From positions 47,684-111,683 of the forward strand of contig NZ_PYBV01000023.1 of the NCBI RefSeq assembly GCF_003205615.1: a DNA stretch of 64,000 bases, in the 5' to 3' direction. Position numbers and translations under genes: made by a program. The DNA comes from Micromonospora arborensis. Lineage in GTDB: Bacteria > Actinomycetota > Actinomycetes > Mycobacteriales > Micromonosporaceae. The first letter of the stretch is position 1, and every line of letters begins with the position of its first letter. Shown piece after piece: positions 1 through 9,698 of the stretch. A model generated the notes under the pieces. It worked only from the letters and a program-made list of their open reading frames with translations. It was not told the DNA's origin and did no database searches.

Positions 1-2
1 GT

Positions 3-2774
3 GGCCGGACCCACGTGCTGGCCTTCACGTCCGCTGCCGCCCTGCGGGCCTGCCTCGGCGAGCACCCGGGGAGCAACCGCCGCATTCCCTTCGCAGACCT
101 CGCGGTCGGCTGGCCCAACCAGGAGTGGTGGCTCGCCGTCAACCCGGGTCTGCCGGTCGAGGGCTACCTGCCGGCCTGGTTCGTGTCGCAACTCTCCCGG
201 GACGACGTGCGACTGCCCGGCCGCGCCATGGGCGCGCGCGCTCGCCTGGAGCGGGCGGAGACCCTGGCTCGCACCCGGACGGGCGCGTCCGGCCGGGACG
301 CCGGGCCAGCCGCTGGATCGCCTCCCACGACGAGTGCCCCGCCGCCCGGGCTCGCCCCGATCCCGCCGCCCCCGATCCCGTCCGCCCCGATCCCACCCGC
401 CCCGATCCCGCCCCGGAGGGCCGCGCGGGGTGCGATGCCCTGGACGGCGGGGACGCCGTCGACGCCCGGCCCGGCACCGCGGATGCCCGGGCCCGCTGAG
501 CCGTCGCGCCGACCCGGCGAGGAAGACCTGCCCGCCGCCGGTCAGCGGTACCCGAGCGACCCACCCCGAAGTGGCGCGTCGGGCACCGGCGCGCTGCCCC
601 GCACGGGCCGGCCGTCCCGGTTCACACCGTTGGCACCCGCCGACCGTCCCGGTGCTGGTCCGGCCGACCAACCGGGCCCGGGTGTGGGCTGGCCCGCAGC
701 GAATCGGCCGGGCGACGCCGACGGTCTGGCCGCGGGCAACGGCAACGGTGGCCCCCAGGGCTCTCGGCGTTCCTTCTTCGACCCCGCCCCCGCCCGGGAT
801 CGGGTGTCCGACCCGGCATCGGGCGTGGGCCGATCCGGTGACCGCGCGGCCCCACCAACCCGATTCGGGCGGGGCAGCCAACCCTTCCCACGCCGCCGCC
901 CGGCCGACGCGCCGGGCGAGGAGGCCGCGACACGGGCCTTTCCGATGACGGATCCGGACGCGACCCGGCCGCTGCGGCAGCCGGCCGGCGATCTCGGCGT
1001 TTCCCGGGGCGTACGCGCACCGGCATCCGGGGAGGAAGTCACCCAGCCGTTGCCGCCGCGCCGACCCGCTCCGATCGCAGAGGAGCCCACCCGGGCCTTC
1101 CGGATGACGGGTGAACCGCCGCCGAGCAGGGCGGCGCAGCGGCCCAGCCCTCCGGCGGACGAGACCCAGGCGATCCCACCAGGCCGGTTCGGGCCGGTCG
1201 ATGAGTTGTCGACGTCCGTCGCGGAACCGGTCTCCGGCCCGCCCGCGCCGCGCCGCGGGTTCACGCCCATCGTCATCGAGGGCACCATCATCGAGTCCCG
1301 CGACCTCACCGACCCGGTCGAGACCAGCGGTCCGTTCGAGGCGACCCCGCGGCCCCGCCCCGCCGAGGCCGCCCCGCCGTCGTTCGGTTCGGCCCACTCC
1401 GGCCCGGGCCTGTTCAGTCCGTCGTCGTTCAGCCCCAGTCGGCCCGATCCTGGCCCCTCCGCCCCGCCCTCCACGGACCCGGCCGACACCGGCCACGCCG
1501 ACGCCGGCTTGAGCGACGCCGGCTTGAGCGACGCCGGCTTGAGCGGTGCCGGCATGGGCGGCGTTGGCTTGAGCGACGCCGGCATGGGCGGCGTTGGCTT
1601 GAGCGGCGGCACGGGCGGCGCTCCTTTGCGCGGTGATGGCGGCGTACACACCGATCACCGCGATGGCGTCCCGGTCGCTGGCGAGCACGCCGACGCGGGC
1701 TCGTCGGTCGGCGTGACCGGCTCGGAGCACACCGTCAGCGACGAGAGCACGAGCGTGGGCGGCGACGGGCAGCGCCCGCCCGCCGACGAACCGGCGCCGA
1801 TCGACTTCGAGCCGGCCAACACCGTCGAGGAAGACCTGCTCGGCGCCGCCAGTGCCGGCAGCACGGACACGTTCCTGTCCACCCTGTTGCTGGCCCGGGT
1901 GTTGCTGCCGGCGGCACCGGACTCGGCGCGGGGGAGCCGCCCGGGTGATTCGGGCTTCGTCTGGCGTACCGGGCAGCTCGACGGCGAGACGTACGTGGTG
2001 GTCTACACGTCGCCGGAACGCCTCGCCGACCACGTCGAGGACGAGGTCGACACGGTCCGGGTGAAGTTCGCCCAACTGATCCGGCGCTGGCCGGACGAGG
2101 ACTGGTCGTTCGCCGTCAACCCGGGCACCCCGGTCGGCGCCAAGTTGCCCGGGGATCAGATCGTCGCGTTGGCCAACTGGGCCGCCGAGGTGGGGCTCGG
2201 TGACGACCTGGAGGTGGACCCGGAGGAAGCGCCGGCCGTGGCGGAGCCCACCGCCCGACCCCGGTACGCCCCGGCGGCGGTCGACCCAGCCCGCCCGACG
2301 GTCATGCAGAAGGCGATCGCGCCCAGCCAACTCGCCTACTACCTGGACCGGGGATACGACCGGGTCTCCGGCTTCGTGCACCGGGCCGGTGAGCTGGCCC
2401 ACCTGACCACGCCGGCTCAGGTGCACGACGCGCTCGGCCTCAGCTACGCCGGTTCGCCGTTCGCGCGCGACGCTGAGGAGATCTACGTGCTGCGCTGGCC
2501 GGCGCACCGGCCGAGCCTCTACCGGATTCCGTACGGCGGTCAGAACGAGCCGGCGATGCGGGCCATGGAGGGCTGGGTCATCGAGCGGCCGCCGTTCCGA
2601 GGCAACGGCTTCGCCCCGGGCGAGAGCAGCGACGTGGTGGCGGAGTTCAAGGTGGACAGCGCGCGCCTTCCGCACGGCACGCAACTGTGGCGGATCGGTG
2701 CCGACGGCACCGAGCGGGTGGTCGCGGAGCTGGACACCGACGCGGTGGTCTGGCGACGGGTCGGTGAGGCGTGA
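3..2774 (+). CDS. SseB-domain protein, 5' end truncated by window
   Basis: The frame is already open at base 3, and the first residues (GRTHVLAFTSAAAL) fall inside a domain, so the true start lies before the window. Two SseB-type domains are visible. The first is partial, with the motif PNQEWWLAVNPGLPVEGYLP near the N-terminus. The second is at about residues 625-720 and contains the parallel motif DEDWSFAVNPGTPVGAKLP. Between them lies a very long Pro/Gly/Asp-rich low-complexity linker, including an SDAGL pentapeptide repeat. A C-terminal segment of about 150 residues resembles nothing I can name. SseB was first described as a type III secretion protein, but in actinobacteria such proteins are uncharacterised. 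The stop overlaps the next start (TGATG), so the two are probably co-translated. Confidence 0.75.
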   Translation, partial: GRTHVLAFTSAAALRACLGEHPGSNRRIPFADLAVGWPNQEWWLAVNPGLPVEGYLPAWFVSQLSRDDVRLPGRAMGARARLERAETLARTRTGASGRDAGPAAGSPPTTSAPPPGLAPIPPPPIPSAPIPPAPIPPRRAARGAMPWTAGTPSTPGPAPRMPGPAEPSRRPGEEDLPAAGQRYPSDPPRSGASGTGALPRTGRPSRFTPLAPADRPGAGPADQPGPGVGWPAANRPGDADGLAAGNGNGGPQGSRRSFFDPAPARDRVSDPASGVGRSGDRAAPPTRFGRGSQPFPRRRPADAPGEEAATRAFPMTDPDATRPLRQPAGDLGVSRGVRAPASGEEVTQPLPPRRPAPIAEEPTRAFRMTGEPPPSRAAQRPSPPADETQAIPPGRFGPVDELSTSVAEPVSGPPAPRRGFTPIVIEGTIIESRDLTDPVETSGPFEATPRPRPAEAAPPSFGSAHSGPGLFSPSSFSPSRPDPGPSAPPSTDPADTGHADAGLSDAGLSDAGLSGAGMGGVGLSDAGMGGVGLSGGTGGAPLRGDGGVHTDHRDGVPVAGEHADAGSSVGVTGSEHTVSDESTSVGGDGQRPPADEPAPIDFEPANTVEEDLLGAASAGSTDTFLSTLLLARVLLPAAPDSARGSRPGDSGFVWRTGQLDGETYVVVYTSPERLADHVEDEVDTVRVKFAQLIRRWPDEDWSFAVNPGTPVGAKLPGDQIVALANWAAEVGLGDDLEVDPEEAPAVAEPTARPRYAPAAVDPARPTVMQKAIAPSQLAYYLDRGYDRVSGFVHRAGELAHLTTPAQVHDALGLSYAGSPFARDAEEIYVLRWPAHRPSLYRIPYGGQNEPAMRAMEGWVIERPPFRGNGFAPGESSDVVAEFKVDSARLPHGTQLWRIGADGTERVVAELDTDAVVWRRVGEA
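1500..1605 (+). repeat. 15-bp tandem coding repeat (SDAGL / GGVGL units)
   Basis: About seven head-to-tail copies of a 15-bp unit of the type GACGCCGGCTTGAGC lie in frame inside the SseB-domain gene and encode SDAGL-like and GGVGL-like pentapeptides. The period is a multiple of three, so copy-number change would keep the frame. This is a low-complexity linker expansion, not a separate element. Confidence 0.8.
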
Positions 2775-3136
2775 TGCGCGACGGTTACGTGGCCCGCTGG
2801 CAGGGCCGGGAATACCAGGCCAGCCCGGATGGCGACAACATCCGCCTCTACCAGCCCGAGCCGGGCGAGGGCTTCGAGGAGGTCCGCGCGGGCCGCTACG
2901 TCCGGGTGCTGCCGGCGAGTGAGATCGAGGATCTGGCGTACGTGCGGACCACCTGCACCTGGCAGGGGCAGCCGTTCATCGTGCTCGGCGAGCACGACGC
3001 CTGGCTGCGGGTGGAATACACCGGTGGGCGCTGGCCGGTGGCCGAGGCGATGCGGCTGGAGGTCTTCGACTTCGGCGTCTACCAGGGTTGGGCACCGGCC
3101 TCCGAGGTCACCGACCTGCGGGAGCAGCGGGTCTGA
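2774..3136 (+). CDS. conserved hypothetical protein, partner of SseB-domain gene
   Basis: A 120-residue soluble protein rich in Trp and Tyr (for example WQGREYQASPDGDNIRLYQ, then VRTTCTWQGQPFIVLGEHD). There is no signal peptide or membrane segment. ATG at 2774 overlaps the stop of the SseB-domain gene as TGATG; a GTG three bases earlier is also in frame. The tight overlap suggests translational coupling and a shared role. I do not recognise the family. The small size and alternating beta-like pattern suit a compact beta-rich domain, but that is inference. Confidence 0.75.
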   Translation: MRDGYVARWQGREYQASPDGDNIRLYQPEPGEGFEEVRAGRYVRVLPASEIEDLAYVRTTCTWQGQPFIVLGEHDAWLRVEYTGGRWPVAEAMRLEVFDFGVYQGWAPASEVTDLREQRV

Positions 3137-3140
3137 GCGG

Positions 3141-4073
3141 TCAGCTCTTGGCCCAGCGCAGGATTTCGCCGAGCACCAGCTCCGGTGCCTCCAGGTGGGG
3201 GAAGTGCCCCACCCCGTCGAGTAGCCGCCACTCGTACGGGGCGACGACGTAGCGGCCGGAGCCCAGGGCGGTGCGTGGCAGGGACGCGACGTCCCGGGCG
3301 CCGTGCAGTTGCAGGGTCGGGGTGGTCAGCGGCTTCTGCATCAGGCGGACGAACCGGTAGCCGTGCAACCTCAGCAGCGAACGGAACGCCCAGCGGTACC
3401 CCTCCATCGCGCAGAACGCGGCCTGCGGAATGCACATCGCCTCCCGGCACCGATCGGCGTACGCCTCGAAATCCGGCCCGGCCACCCAGCGTGGCCCGCC
3501 CCAACGGCGCAGGATCTCCGCGACGGCAGCCGCGCCGTCCCGGGTGAGTACGTGCTCGTAGCGGGGTAGCTGGAACTTCAGTGCGGGGGTGGAGGCGGCG
3601 AACTGCCCGCGCGGGTCGGCGAAGATGCCGGCGCGCAGTCGCAGCGGGTGTGGCGCCCCCAGCACGACGAGCCGGCGGACCAGGGCCGGGTGGAATGAGG
3701 CCACCGTCCAGCCCACCATGCCGCCGACGCCGCCGCCGACGATCGTCGTCGACCGTTCACCGAGGGCGCGGATCAATCCGGCGATGTCGGCGGCGAGGGT
3801 GTAGCCGTCGTACCCGCGGGGTGGTTTGTCGCTGGCGCCGTAGCCGCGCAGGTCGACGGCGACCGCTCGGAAGCCGGCGTCGGCGACGGCCGGCAACATC
3901 TGGTGCCACGCCCACCAGTGCTCGGGGAAGCCGTGCAGGAAGAGCACCATCGGCCCGGTGCCGGCCTCGACCACATGGAACCGGGTGCCGTTGGCGCCGA
4001 CGAAGCGGTGCGTCCACGGCCCCTCGGTGAGGACGCAGGACTCGTCGACGGCTCCGCCGCGCTGGTCGGTCAT
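3141..4073 (-). CDS. alpha/beta-hydrolase fold protein (epoxide-hydrolase-like), nucleophile missing
   Basis: 310 residues starting at ATG 4073; upstream in-frame codons read a low-complexity leader. The fold is clear: an oxyanion-type HGFPEHWWAWHQM at about residues 47-59, YGASDKPPRGYDGYTL after it, an acid candidate in LHGARDVAS and a catalytic-type His in DGVGHFPHLEAPE. In epoxide and haloalkane hydrolases the nucleophile elbow reads V-G-H-D-W-G-G. Here residues 112-118 are VGGGVGG, so Gly115 stands where Asp or Ser should be. The fold is confident but catalysis by the usual mechanism is not. It converges on the SseB pair, with 4 bp between the stop codons. Confidence 0.85.
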   Translation of the reverse strand: MTDQRGGAVDESCVLTEGPWTHRFVGANGTRFHVVEAGTGPMVLFLHGFPEHWWAWHQMLPAVADAGFRAVAVDLRGYGASDKPPRGYDGYTLAADIAGLIRALGERSTTIVGGGVGGMVGWTVASFHPALVRRLVVLGAPHPLRLRAGIFADPRGQFAASTPALKFQLPRYEHVLTRDGAAAVAEILRRWGGPRWVAGPDFEAYADRCREAMCIPQAAFCAMEGYRWAFRSLLRLHGYRFVRLMQKPLTTPTLQLHGARDVASLPRTALGSGRYVVAPYEWRLLDGVGHFPHLEAPELVLGEILRWAKS

Positions 4074-4208
4074 GGCAGACAGCCTAGGACCCGGTTGCTG
4101 CCGACGGCCCTGGTGGTCGCGTTGAACAGGGAGAAGCCCGGGTTGTCCCCTACCGGCGAGAGGCACCGGATCCGGGTGTGTCACTGCGCGCGGGCGCTCG
4201 ACAAAGGG

Positions 4209-4242
4209 CGACGCCCGGGCAGGTGACCCTGCCCGGGCGTCG
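4209..4242 (-). terminator. hairpin terminator of first M6 protease gene
   Basis: A 15-bp perfect stem (CGACGCCCGGGCAGG with its complement) around a TGAC loop, 22 bp beyond the stop codon of the protease gene ending at 4265. On the minus strand the hairpin is followed by CCCTTTGTC, a short T tract. Confidence 0.8.
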
Positions 4243-4264
4243 CGTGTTGAAGCGGGATCGTTGG

Positions 4265-6712
4265 TCAGCTGATCCGGATCTTCATCGAGGTGCCGTCCTG
4301 CTCCAGAACCTTGATCTTGACACCGGTTGCGGGGAGCTTGACGCCGTGGTTCGGCAGCTCGTCGTAGAAGTACTTCTTGGTGTCGTCGAACAGCGGCTGG
4401 GCATCCTGACCACGGACGTACTGCGGCTGGCTGTTGAGGTGCAGGGTGAACGAGTCAGCCTTCTTGAGGCTGAACGGTGCGTCGTACACCTGGACCCGGG
4501 CCCGCCACGGAGCGCCGGTCAGGTTGTAGAGCGGCTCCGGGTGCGCGTCGATGTACAGGTTGCGACCCTCACCCGGGTGACCACCCGGGTTGGCCTCCGA
4601 CGCCGGCGCGGTGTTGTTGTCGGAGAACCGGGTGTTCCAGTACGAGATGAGCAGGCCCTCCTGGTACGCGTAGTGATCCACCCAGTCCGGGCGGGTGTTC
4701 GCGTAGCCGAAGAAGTACGGGCCGGTCTTCAGGTACTTGTCGTACGAGACGTACGACCGGTTGCCGGCGATGTAGAAGTTGTCGAACTCGTTGGTGTAGG
4801 TCGACCCGACCACCTGGAACTTGTCGAGCGTCCAGCCACCGTCGGTCTCGGCGCCGTCGGTGAACACGGTCTGACCGTCGGCGGTCACGGTGATCGCGTC
4901 ACCGAAGAAGCCGCCCTCGGAGACACCACCGTCGGTGACGTAGTGCAGGCGGACCTGCGCCACCTTGCCGGCGACCGAGGTCAGCGGGATGTTGATGTCC
5001 GCCCACGCGCCATTGCTGCTGCCGTCGAGGGCCGGGCGGCCCGCGCCGTCCACGCCGATCGGCGCGCCGTTGACCGTGCCGTCCAGGTCGGTCCAGGTCT
5101 GACCGCCGTCCGTCGACGCCTCGAAGTAGAGGAAGTCGTAGGTCGACTCGATGCTGTACTTGCCCTTGAGCGACAGCGCCGCCGTGGACTTACCGGTGAG
5201 GTCGAACGTCCTCGTCATCTTGGTGTCGAGGTTGTCGTCGTTACCGGAGAAGTACTGCTTGGAGCCTTCGAACGGTGCGCCGTAGTTGAAGGTGTATTCC
5301 CTCGGGGGCAGCACGACCACAACGGCCTGCGCTTCCTTCGAGTTGTACTCCTGCGGGCCGAGTTCCAGCGTCTTCTTCTGCCCTGCCACGACGGTCTCGT
5401 AGTCGAGCCAGCCGAGCTGGAACTTGTTCCACGCGCCGAGGTCGCCGCCACGGTCGCCGATGCCGACGTCGTTCTTGGCACCGAGCCGGCTCTGGGCCAT
5501 CAGGGTCCAGTGCTCGTTGTTGTTGTCGGCCGGCCCGTAGTCGTCCGGCAGGCCCAGGTCGTGGCCGTACTCGTGGTAGAAGACGCTGCGACCGCCGTTT
5601 TCCGGCTGGATCGTGTAGTCGCGGATCCAGACACCGGTGTTGCCGATCTGGGTGCCGCCGATCGGGAAGTTCGGCGGGCCGACGGGCGAGCTGTTGAAGG
5701 CCGACCAGCGGTGGCTCCAGATGGCGTCCTCACCCTGCTGCGGGTCACCGTCGGCCTGGTCGCCGCCGGAGTGGACGATCTGGAAGTGGTCGATGTAGCC
5801 GTCCGACTCGTTGAAGTCGCCGTCGCCGTCGTAGTCGAACCGGTCCCACTGGTCGAAGGACTTCATCTCCGCGGCGATCTGCGCGTCCGTCCGGCCCTTG
5901 GCCTTCTGGTCGACGACCCACTGGTTCGCGGCGTCCTGGATCAGGTTCCAGGTGTTCGGGCAGACGTTGTCCGCGCAGACGGCCGGGTCGTTGGCCGGGT
6001 TGGTCGAGTCGTCCGCGATCGGGTCGTCGGAGCGACCGTAGCGGGCCTCGTTGTACCGGACCTTGACCCAGTCGGTCACTTCGCCTTCGACGCTGTAGCG
6101 ACCCGAGGACTGCGCCTCGTAGTACTGCTTGAGCGACTCGTCGCCCGGGTTGGTGCCGAAGTAGACCTGGCGGAAGTGCTCCGGGCTGAAGTCCGGCTGC
6201 CAGATGGTGGAGTTGTCCACGGCCCGGTTGGGCTCGGGAATCTTGTTGTGCAGCGGTCCCTGGAAGGTCGCCGGCCCGGCGACGTCCGGGTTCATGTCCT
6301 TGTCCGGGAAGGACGGGTGCCGCTCGTCACCGAACTCGGCGAGGATCACGAAGATCTTGTCGGTCTTCTGGCGCTTGAGCTCGACGTACTGATCCTTGGT
6401 CTTCTTCGCGCCGGCGGCGGCGCGGGCGTTGGTGCCGCTGGCGCCGCTCGTCTCGCCGACCTTGACGACCGTGCTTCCATTGCGCTCGATCGGCTTGCTC
6501 CGACCGCTCAGCACGTCGCTGAGACCCTGCTGAAGCAGCGCGCGGCGCTTGTCCTCGAGCTTGTCGGGGAGTTCGTCCTTCAACGCCTGCGGCTCGGCGG
6601 CGGCCGGTGCCGCCGGCAGTTTGGGCTGAGGAGCCGCCGAGGCGGACGGGCCGTAGAACAGGCCCGTCGCCGTCAGTGAGAGCCCGAGCAGACCCACTGC
6701 GACTTTGCGCAC
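4265..6712 (-). CDS. secreted M6-family metalloprotease (immune inhibitor A-like), copy 1
   Basis: 815 residues from GTG 6712, chosen because GGAGGT sits 5 bases upstream and the signal peptide (MRKVAVGLLGLSLTATGLF...SASA/AP) starts exactly there. A propeptide-like segment follows. The zinc site is HEYGHDLGLPDDYG, with His380, Glu381 and His384 and the downstream Asp of the extended HExxHxxGxxD motif. Acidic DYDGDGDFNESDG-type loops precede it, as in calcium-binding M6 enzymes. The C-terminal half carries a jelly-roll-like module (YDFLYFEASTDGGQTW). In Bacillus thuringiensis, InhA degrades antibacterial peptides. Here a role in extracellular proteolysis is inferred. It is the first of three tandem paralogues. 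Confidence 0.93.
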   Translation of the reverse strand: MRKVAVGLLGLSLTATGLFYGPSASAAPQPKLPAAPAAAEPQALKDELPDKLEDKRRALLQQGLSDVLSGRSKPIERNGSTVVKVGETSGASGTNARAAAGAKKTKDQYVELKRQKTDKIFVILAEFGDERHPSFPDKDMNPDVAGPATFQGPLHNKIPEPNRAVDNSTIWQPDFSPEHFRQVYFGTNPGDESLKQYYEAQSSGRYSVEGEVTDWVKVRYNEARYGRSDDPIADDSTNPANDPAVCADNVCPNTWNLIQDAANQWVVDQKAKGRTDAQIAAEMKSFDQWDRFDYDGDGDFNESDGYIDHFQIVHSGGDQADGDPQQGEDAIWSHRWSAFNSSPVGPPNFPIGGTQIGNTGVWIRDYTIQPENGGRSVFYHEYGHDLGLPDDYGPADNNNEHWTLMAQSRLGAKNDVGIGDRGGDLGAWNKFQLGWLDYETVVAGQKKTLELGPQEYNSKEAQAVVVVLPPREYTFNYGAPFEGSKQYFSGNDDNLDTKMTRTFDLTGKSTAALSLKGKYSIESTYDFLYFEASTDGGQTWTDLDGTVNGAPIGVDGAGRPALDGSSNGAWADINIPLTSVAGKVAQVRLHYVTDGGVSEGGFFGDAITVTADGQTVFTDGAETDGGWTLDKFQVVGSTYTNEFDNFYIAGNRSYVSYDKYLKTGPYFFGYANTRPDWVDHYAYQEGLLISYWNTRFSDNNTAPASEANPGGHPGEGRNLYIDAHPEPLYNLTGAPWRARVQVYDAPFSLKKADSFTLHLNSQPQYVRGQDAQPLFDDTKKYFYDELPNHGVKLPATGVKIKVLEQDGTSMKIRIS

Positions 6713-6966
6713 GTGGTACCTCCGGTTTGAGGGAACCGACCCAACGGGGGTACAGGCCGGTGGGATATCGATCCCACTAGGGGGACCAAAGGTGAACATA
6801 GACACTGCTGCGACGGGTGGGAAGACGCATGCGTCGATTTGTTGCAAGATTTTGTTGGCAATGCTTTTCACCGTCACATACCGGGGTTTCATCAGCCACG
6901 CTGGTCAGCCGAGGGCGGGCGGCCCGGTTTGCAGTGACCAACATCGATCAACTCGGTCGGTGTACG

Positions 6967-7006
6967 ACAGTGGGGCCGGTGGCGTTTCCGCCACCGGCCC
7001 CACTGT
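6967..7006 (-). terminator. hairpin terminator of second M6 protease gene
   Basis: An 18-bp perfect stem around a TTTC loop, 11 bp beyond the stop of the protease gene ending at 7018. It also separates that gene from the promoter region of copy 1. Confidence 0.85.
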
Positions 7007-7017
7007 CCACTCAGCGA

Positions 7018-9324
7018 TCAGTTCCTGATCTGCACGACCATGTCATCGGTCGGCTTCTTGCCCTGCTTGACGATCTCGATCCGGGTGCCGGTGCCGGCCA
7101 CCTTCACCGAGTTCTGCTCGTTGTCCGCCGTCCAGTAGCGGTCCACCGCGCTGTCGTCGAAGACCGGGTTGGCCTTCAACTTCGGCAGGGTGACCGGCAC
7201 CCCGTTGAGGTGGAAGGTCTGGGCGGGCTTGTCGTGCCGGCTGAACGCCGCGTCGAAGCCGTTACGGCGGTTGGTGACGGTGCCCTGGCCCTTGACCGTG
7301 ATCGCGCCCGGGCGGACGTCGACCGGCAGGTCCAGGCCGTACCCCGGGTGCTCCGAGGTGTTGTTGTCGCCGTAGGCGTAGTTCACGTACCAGACCAGCA
7401 TGCCGGGCTGGTTCGCGTACCGCTCCACCCAGCTCGGCCGGGTGTTGCTGAAGCCGTAGTTGTACCCACCGGTCCGCAGGGCGTCGTCGTACCCGACGTA
7501 GGTCCGGTTCTCCGCGATGTAGAAGCGGGGGTACGAGGCGGTCACCGAGCCGCCCATCCGGGTGAAGCCCTCGGCGGTCCACTCGGCAGCCAGCGTCTCG
7601 GCGTCGTCGGTCCACGCCGCCGTGCCGTCCTTGACCAGCGAAATGTTGTCCAGGAACACGCCCGTCAGGTTCGTCCCGTTGTCACTCTGGTAGCGGTAGC
7701 GGAACTGGATGACCTTTCCGGCGTACGCCGCGAGGTCGTAGTTCAGGTCCACCCACTTGCCGCCGGACGACCCGTCGAGACCGGTCTCCCCGGCGTCGAT
7801 GAGCGGGCTGTCCACCGACGCCCAGGTGGCACCGTTGTCGGTCGACACCTCGGCGTAGAAGAAGTCGTAGTCTTCCTCGGTGTCGTACCAGGCCTTGGCG
7901 TTGATCGAGGCCGAGCTGGCGCCGGTCAGGTCGAGTTGGCGGGTCAGGCTGTTGTTCAGGTTGTCCGCGCTGCCGCCCCACCACTCGTTCGACCCGGCGA
8001 ACGGCGTGTTGTAGGTGCTGGTCTGCTCCTGCGGCGGCAGGTTGACGACGACCGCCTGGGCCTTCGGCCCATCGCTGTCACCGGCCGGCCCGAGCGTCAC
8101 CTGGGTGGTGCCCTTGCCGTACTCCACGGTGGAGTAGTTCAGCCAGCCGAGGAAGAGCTTCGACCAGGGGTCCATGTAGCCCGGGGTCGTCCCGATGTCG
8201 TCCTTGCCGCGGCTCAGCCACGATCCGGCGGACATCAGGCTCCAGAACCCGACGCCGTTGTCGCCGCCGACCGTGTCGTACAGGTCCGGCAGGCCGAGGT
8301 CGTGGCCGTACTCGTGGGCGAACACGCCCAGGCCGCCGTTCTCCGGCTCCGTGGTGTAGTCGCGGATCCAGAGACCGGTGTCGCCGATCTGCACGCCACC
8401 AGCCAGGTTGCCGGCCGGCCCGGCCTTGCCCGTCAGGTCGGTGAAGGCACCCCAGCGGTGCGACCAGATGGCGTCCTCGCCCTCGGCGCCACCGCCGGCC
8501 TCCTCGCCCTTACCGGCGTGCACCGCCTGGAAGTGGTCGATGTAGCCGTCGGGCTCGTTGAAGTCGCCGTCGCCGTCGAAGTCGTACCTGTCCCAGATGT
8601 CGAACTGGGAGAGGTACTGCTTGATCTGCTCCGGGGTCTTGCCCAGTCCGATCTGGGAGTCGTACCAGGACGTGGCGCTGTCCTTGATGAAGTTCCAGGA
8701 GCCGTCGCTCTCTGGGATGGCGTTGCTGCCGTACCGCGCCTCGTTGAACGGCACGGTGACCCAGTCGCTGACATCGCCACCGACGGTGTAGCGGCCGCCG
8801 GACTGCTTCAGGTAGAAGTCCCGCATCGACTCGCCGCCACTACCGTAGAACGTGTCCAGGTAGTGCTGGCGGTCGTAGTTCGACGACCACGAGGTGGTGT
8901 TGTCGTCGGTCGCGCCGCCGTCCCAGTTCCGGTCCGGCTCCTGGATCTGGCCGACCGTCGGGCCGGCTGCCCCGCCGGTGCGCGGGTCGGTCTTGTCGCC
9001 GAAGTTCACCAGCATGGTGAAGATCGGGTCGACCTTCGGCGGCTGCTGGTACTCGACGAACCGGTCCTTGATCTTGATGACCTTCGAGCCGTGGCGGTTT
9101 TCCAGCTTGGCCTTGCCGGAGAGCAGGTCGGCGATGGCCTGCTTGCGGATCTCCCGCTGCTGATCCGCCTTCGGGTCGGGGAGGTTTTCCCGGCCGTGCT
9201 TCGCCTTGTCGGATGAGGGGGTCGGGTTTGCCGCCGGGGCGCCGGAGGCTGGCGTCGCCATGACTCCCGCTGCCAGCAGCGCGGCCGTGGCGGTGGCCAG
9301 ACCGGCTGTGACTCGTCGCCTCAA
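7018..9324 (-). CDS. secreted M6-family metalloprotease (immune inhibitor A-like), copy 2
   Basis: 768 residues. The start is TTG at 9324: AAAGGAGG lies five bases upstream and the following residues (RRRVTAGLATATAALLAAGVMATPASGA) form a Sec signal peptide. The zinc motif is HEYGHDLGLPDLYD with His337, Glu338 and His341. An acidic DFDGDGDFNEPDG loop lies about 90 residues before it. The C-terminal half has the same YDFFYAEVSTDNGATW jelly-roll-like motif as copy 1. It is the shortest of the three paralogues. It has its own Shine-Dalgarno sequence, about 300 bp of upstream DNA and its own terminator, so it is probably regulated independently. Confidence 0.93.
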   Translation of the reverse strand: MRRRVTAGLATATAALLAAGVMATPASGAPAANPTPSSDKAKHGRENLPDPKADQQREIRKQAIADLLSGKAKLENRHGSKVIKIKDRFVEYQQPPKVDPIFTMLVNFGDKTDPRTGGAAGPTVGQIQEPDRNWDGGATDDNTTSWSSNYDRQHYLDTFYGSGGESMRDFYLKQSGGRYTVGGDVSDWVTVPFNEARYGSNAIPESDGSWNFIKDSATSWYDSQIGLGKTPEQIKQYLSQFDIWDRYDFDGDGDFNEPDGYIDHFQAVHAGKGEEAGGGAEGEDAIWSHRWGAFTDLTGKAGPAGNLAGGVQIGDTGLWIRDYTTEPENGGLGVFAHEYGHDLGLPDLYDTVGGDNGVGFWSLMSAGSWLSRGKDDIGTTPGYMDPWSKLFLGWLNYSTVEYGKGTTQVTLGPAGDSDGPKAQAVVVNLPPQEQTSTYNTPFAGSNEWWGGSADNLNNSLTRQLDLTGASSASINAKAWYDTEEDYDFFYAEVSTDNGATWASVDSPLIDAGETGLDGSSGGKWVDLNYDLAAYAGKVIQFRYRYQSDNGTNLTGVFLDNISLVKDGTAAWTDDAETLAAEWTAEGFTRMGGSVTASYPRFYIAENRTYVGYDDALRTGGYNYGFSNTRPSWVERYANQPGMLVWYVNYAYGDNNTSEHPGYGLDLPVDVRPGAITVKGQGTVTNRRNGFDAAFSRHDKPAQTFHLNGVPVTLPKLKANPVFDDSAVDRYWTADNEQNSVKVAGTGTRIEIVKQGKKPTDDMVVQIRN

Positions 9325-9627
9325 AGGTCTCCTCCTTTGTGGACCTGTGTTACATGACAGCGATCGTCGAAGCAGTCACTGTCATGTCGTGCGATACACA
9401 CCTTTACAGAGCATCCGACCGGTTGTCACGAGTCGATCAAGCGGGCCGAAGGTGGTTCTGAGTGGTTTCGGAGCGATAAATCGTGACGAAACGGTCGTGG
9501 CCTGAGGCAACTTTTTACACGACGGTGATGTCAAGATCGTCGATGCCTCGCGGGATTACGAGGTTCCCGATACCTAGCGCCCGGGCCGACGGAAACGTCA
9601 CGTCGTGCGGTGGGCCCGAACGCGGAA

Positions 9628-9662
9628 CGGCCCGCCCGGAGCATGCTGCTCCGGGCGGGCCG
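9628..9662 (-). terminator. hairpin terminator of third M6 protease gene
   Basis: A 16-bp perfect stem (CGGCCCGCCCGGAGCA with its complement) around a 3-nt loop, 36 bp beyond the stop of the protease gene ending at 9699. The neighbouring bases 9325-9627 hold no gene and contain the promoter region of copy 2. Confidence 0.85.
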
Positions 9663-9698
9663 CCGCGTTGATCCGTCAGACGACGGAGCTGTTGCGGG

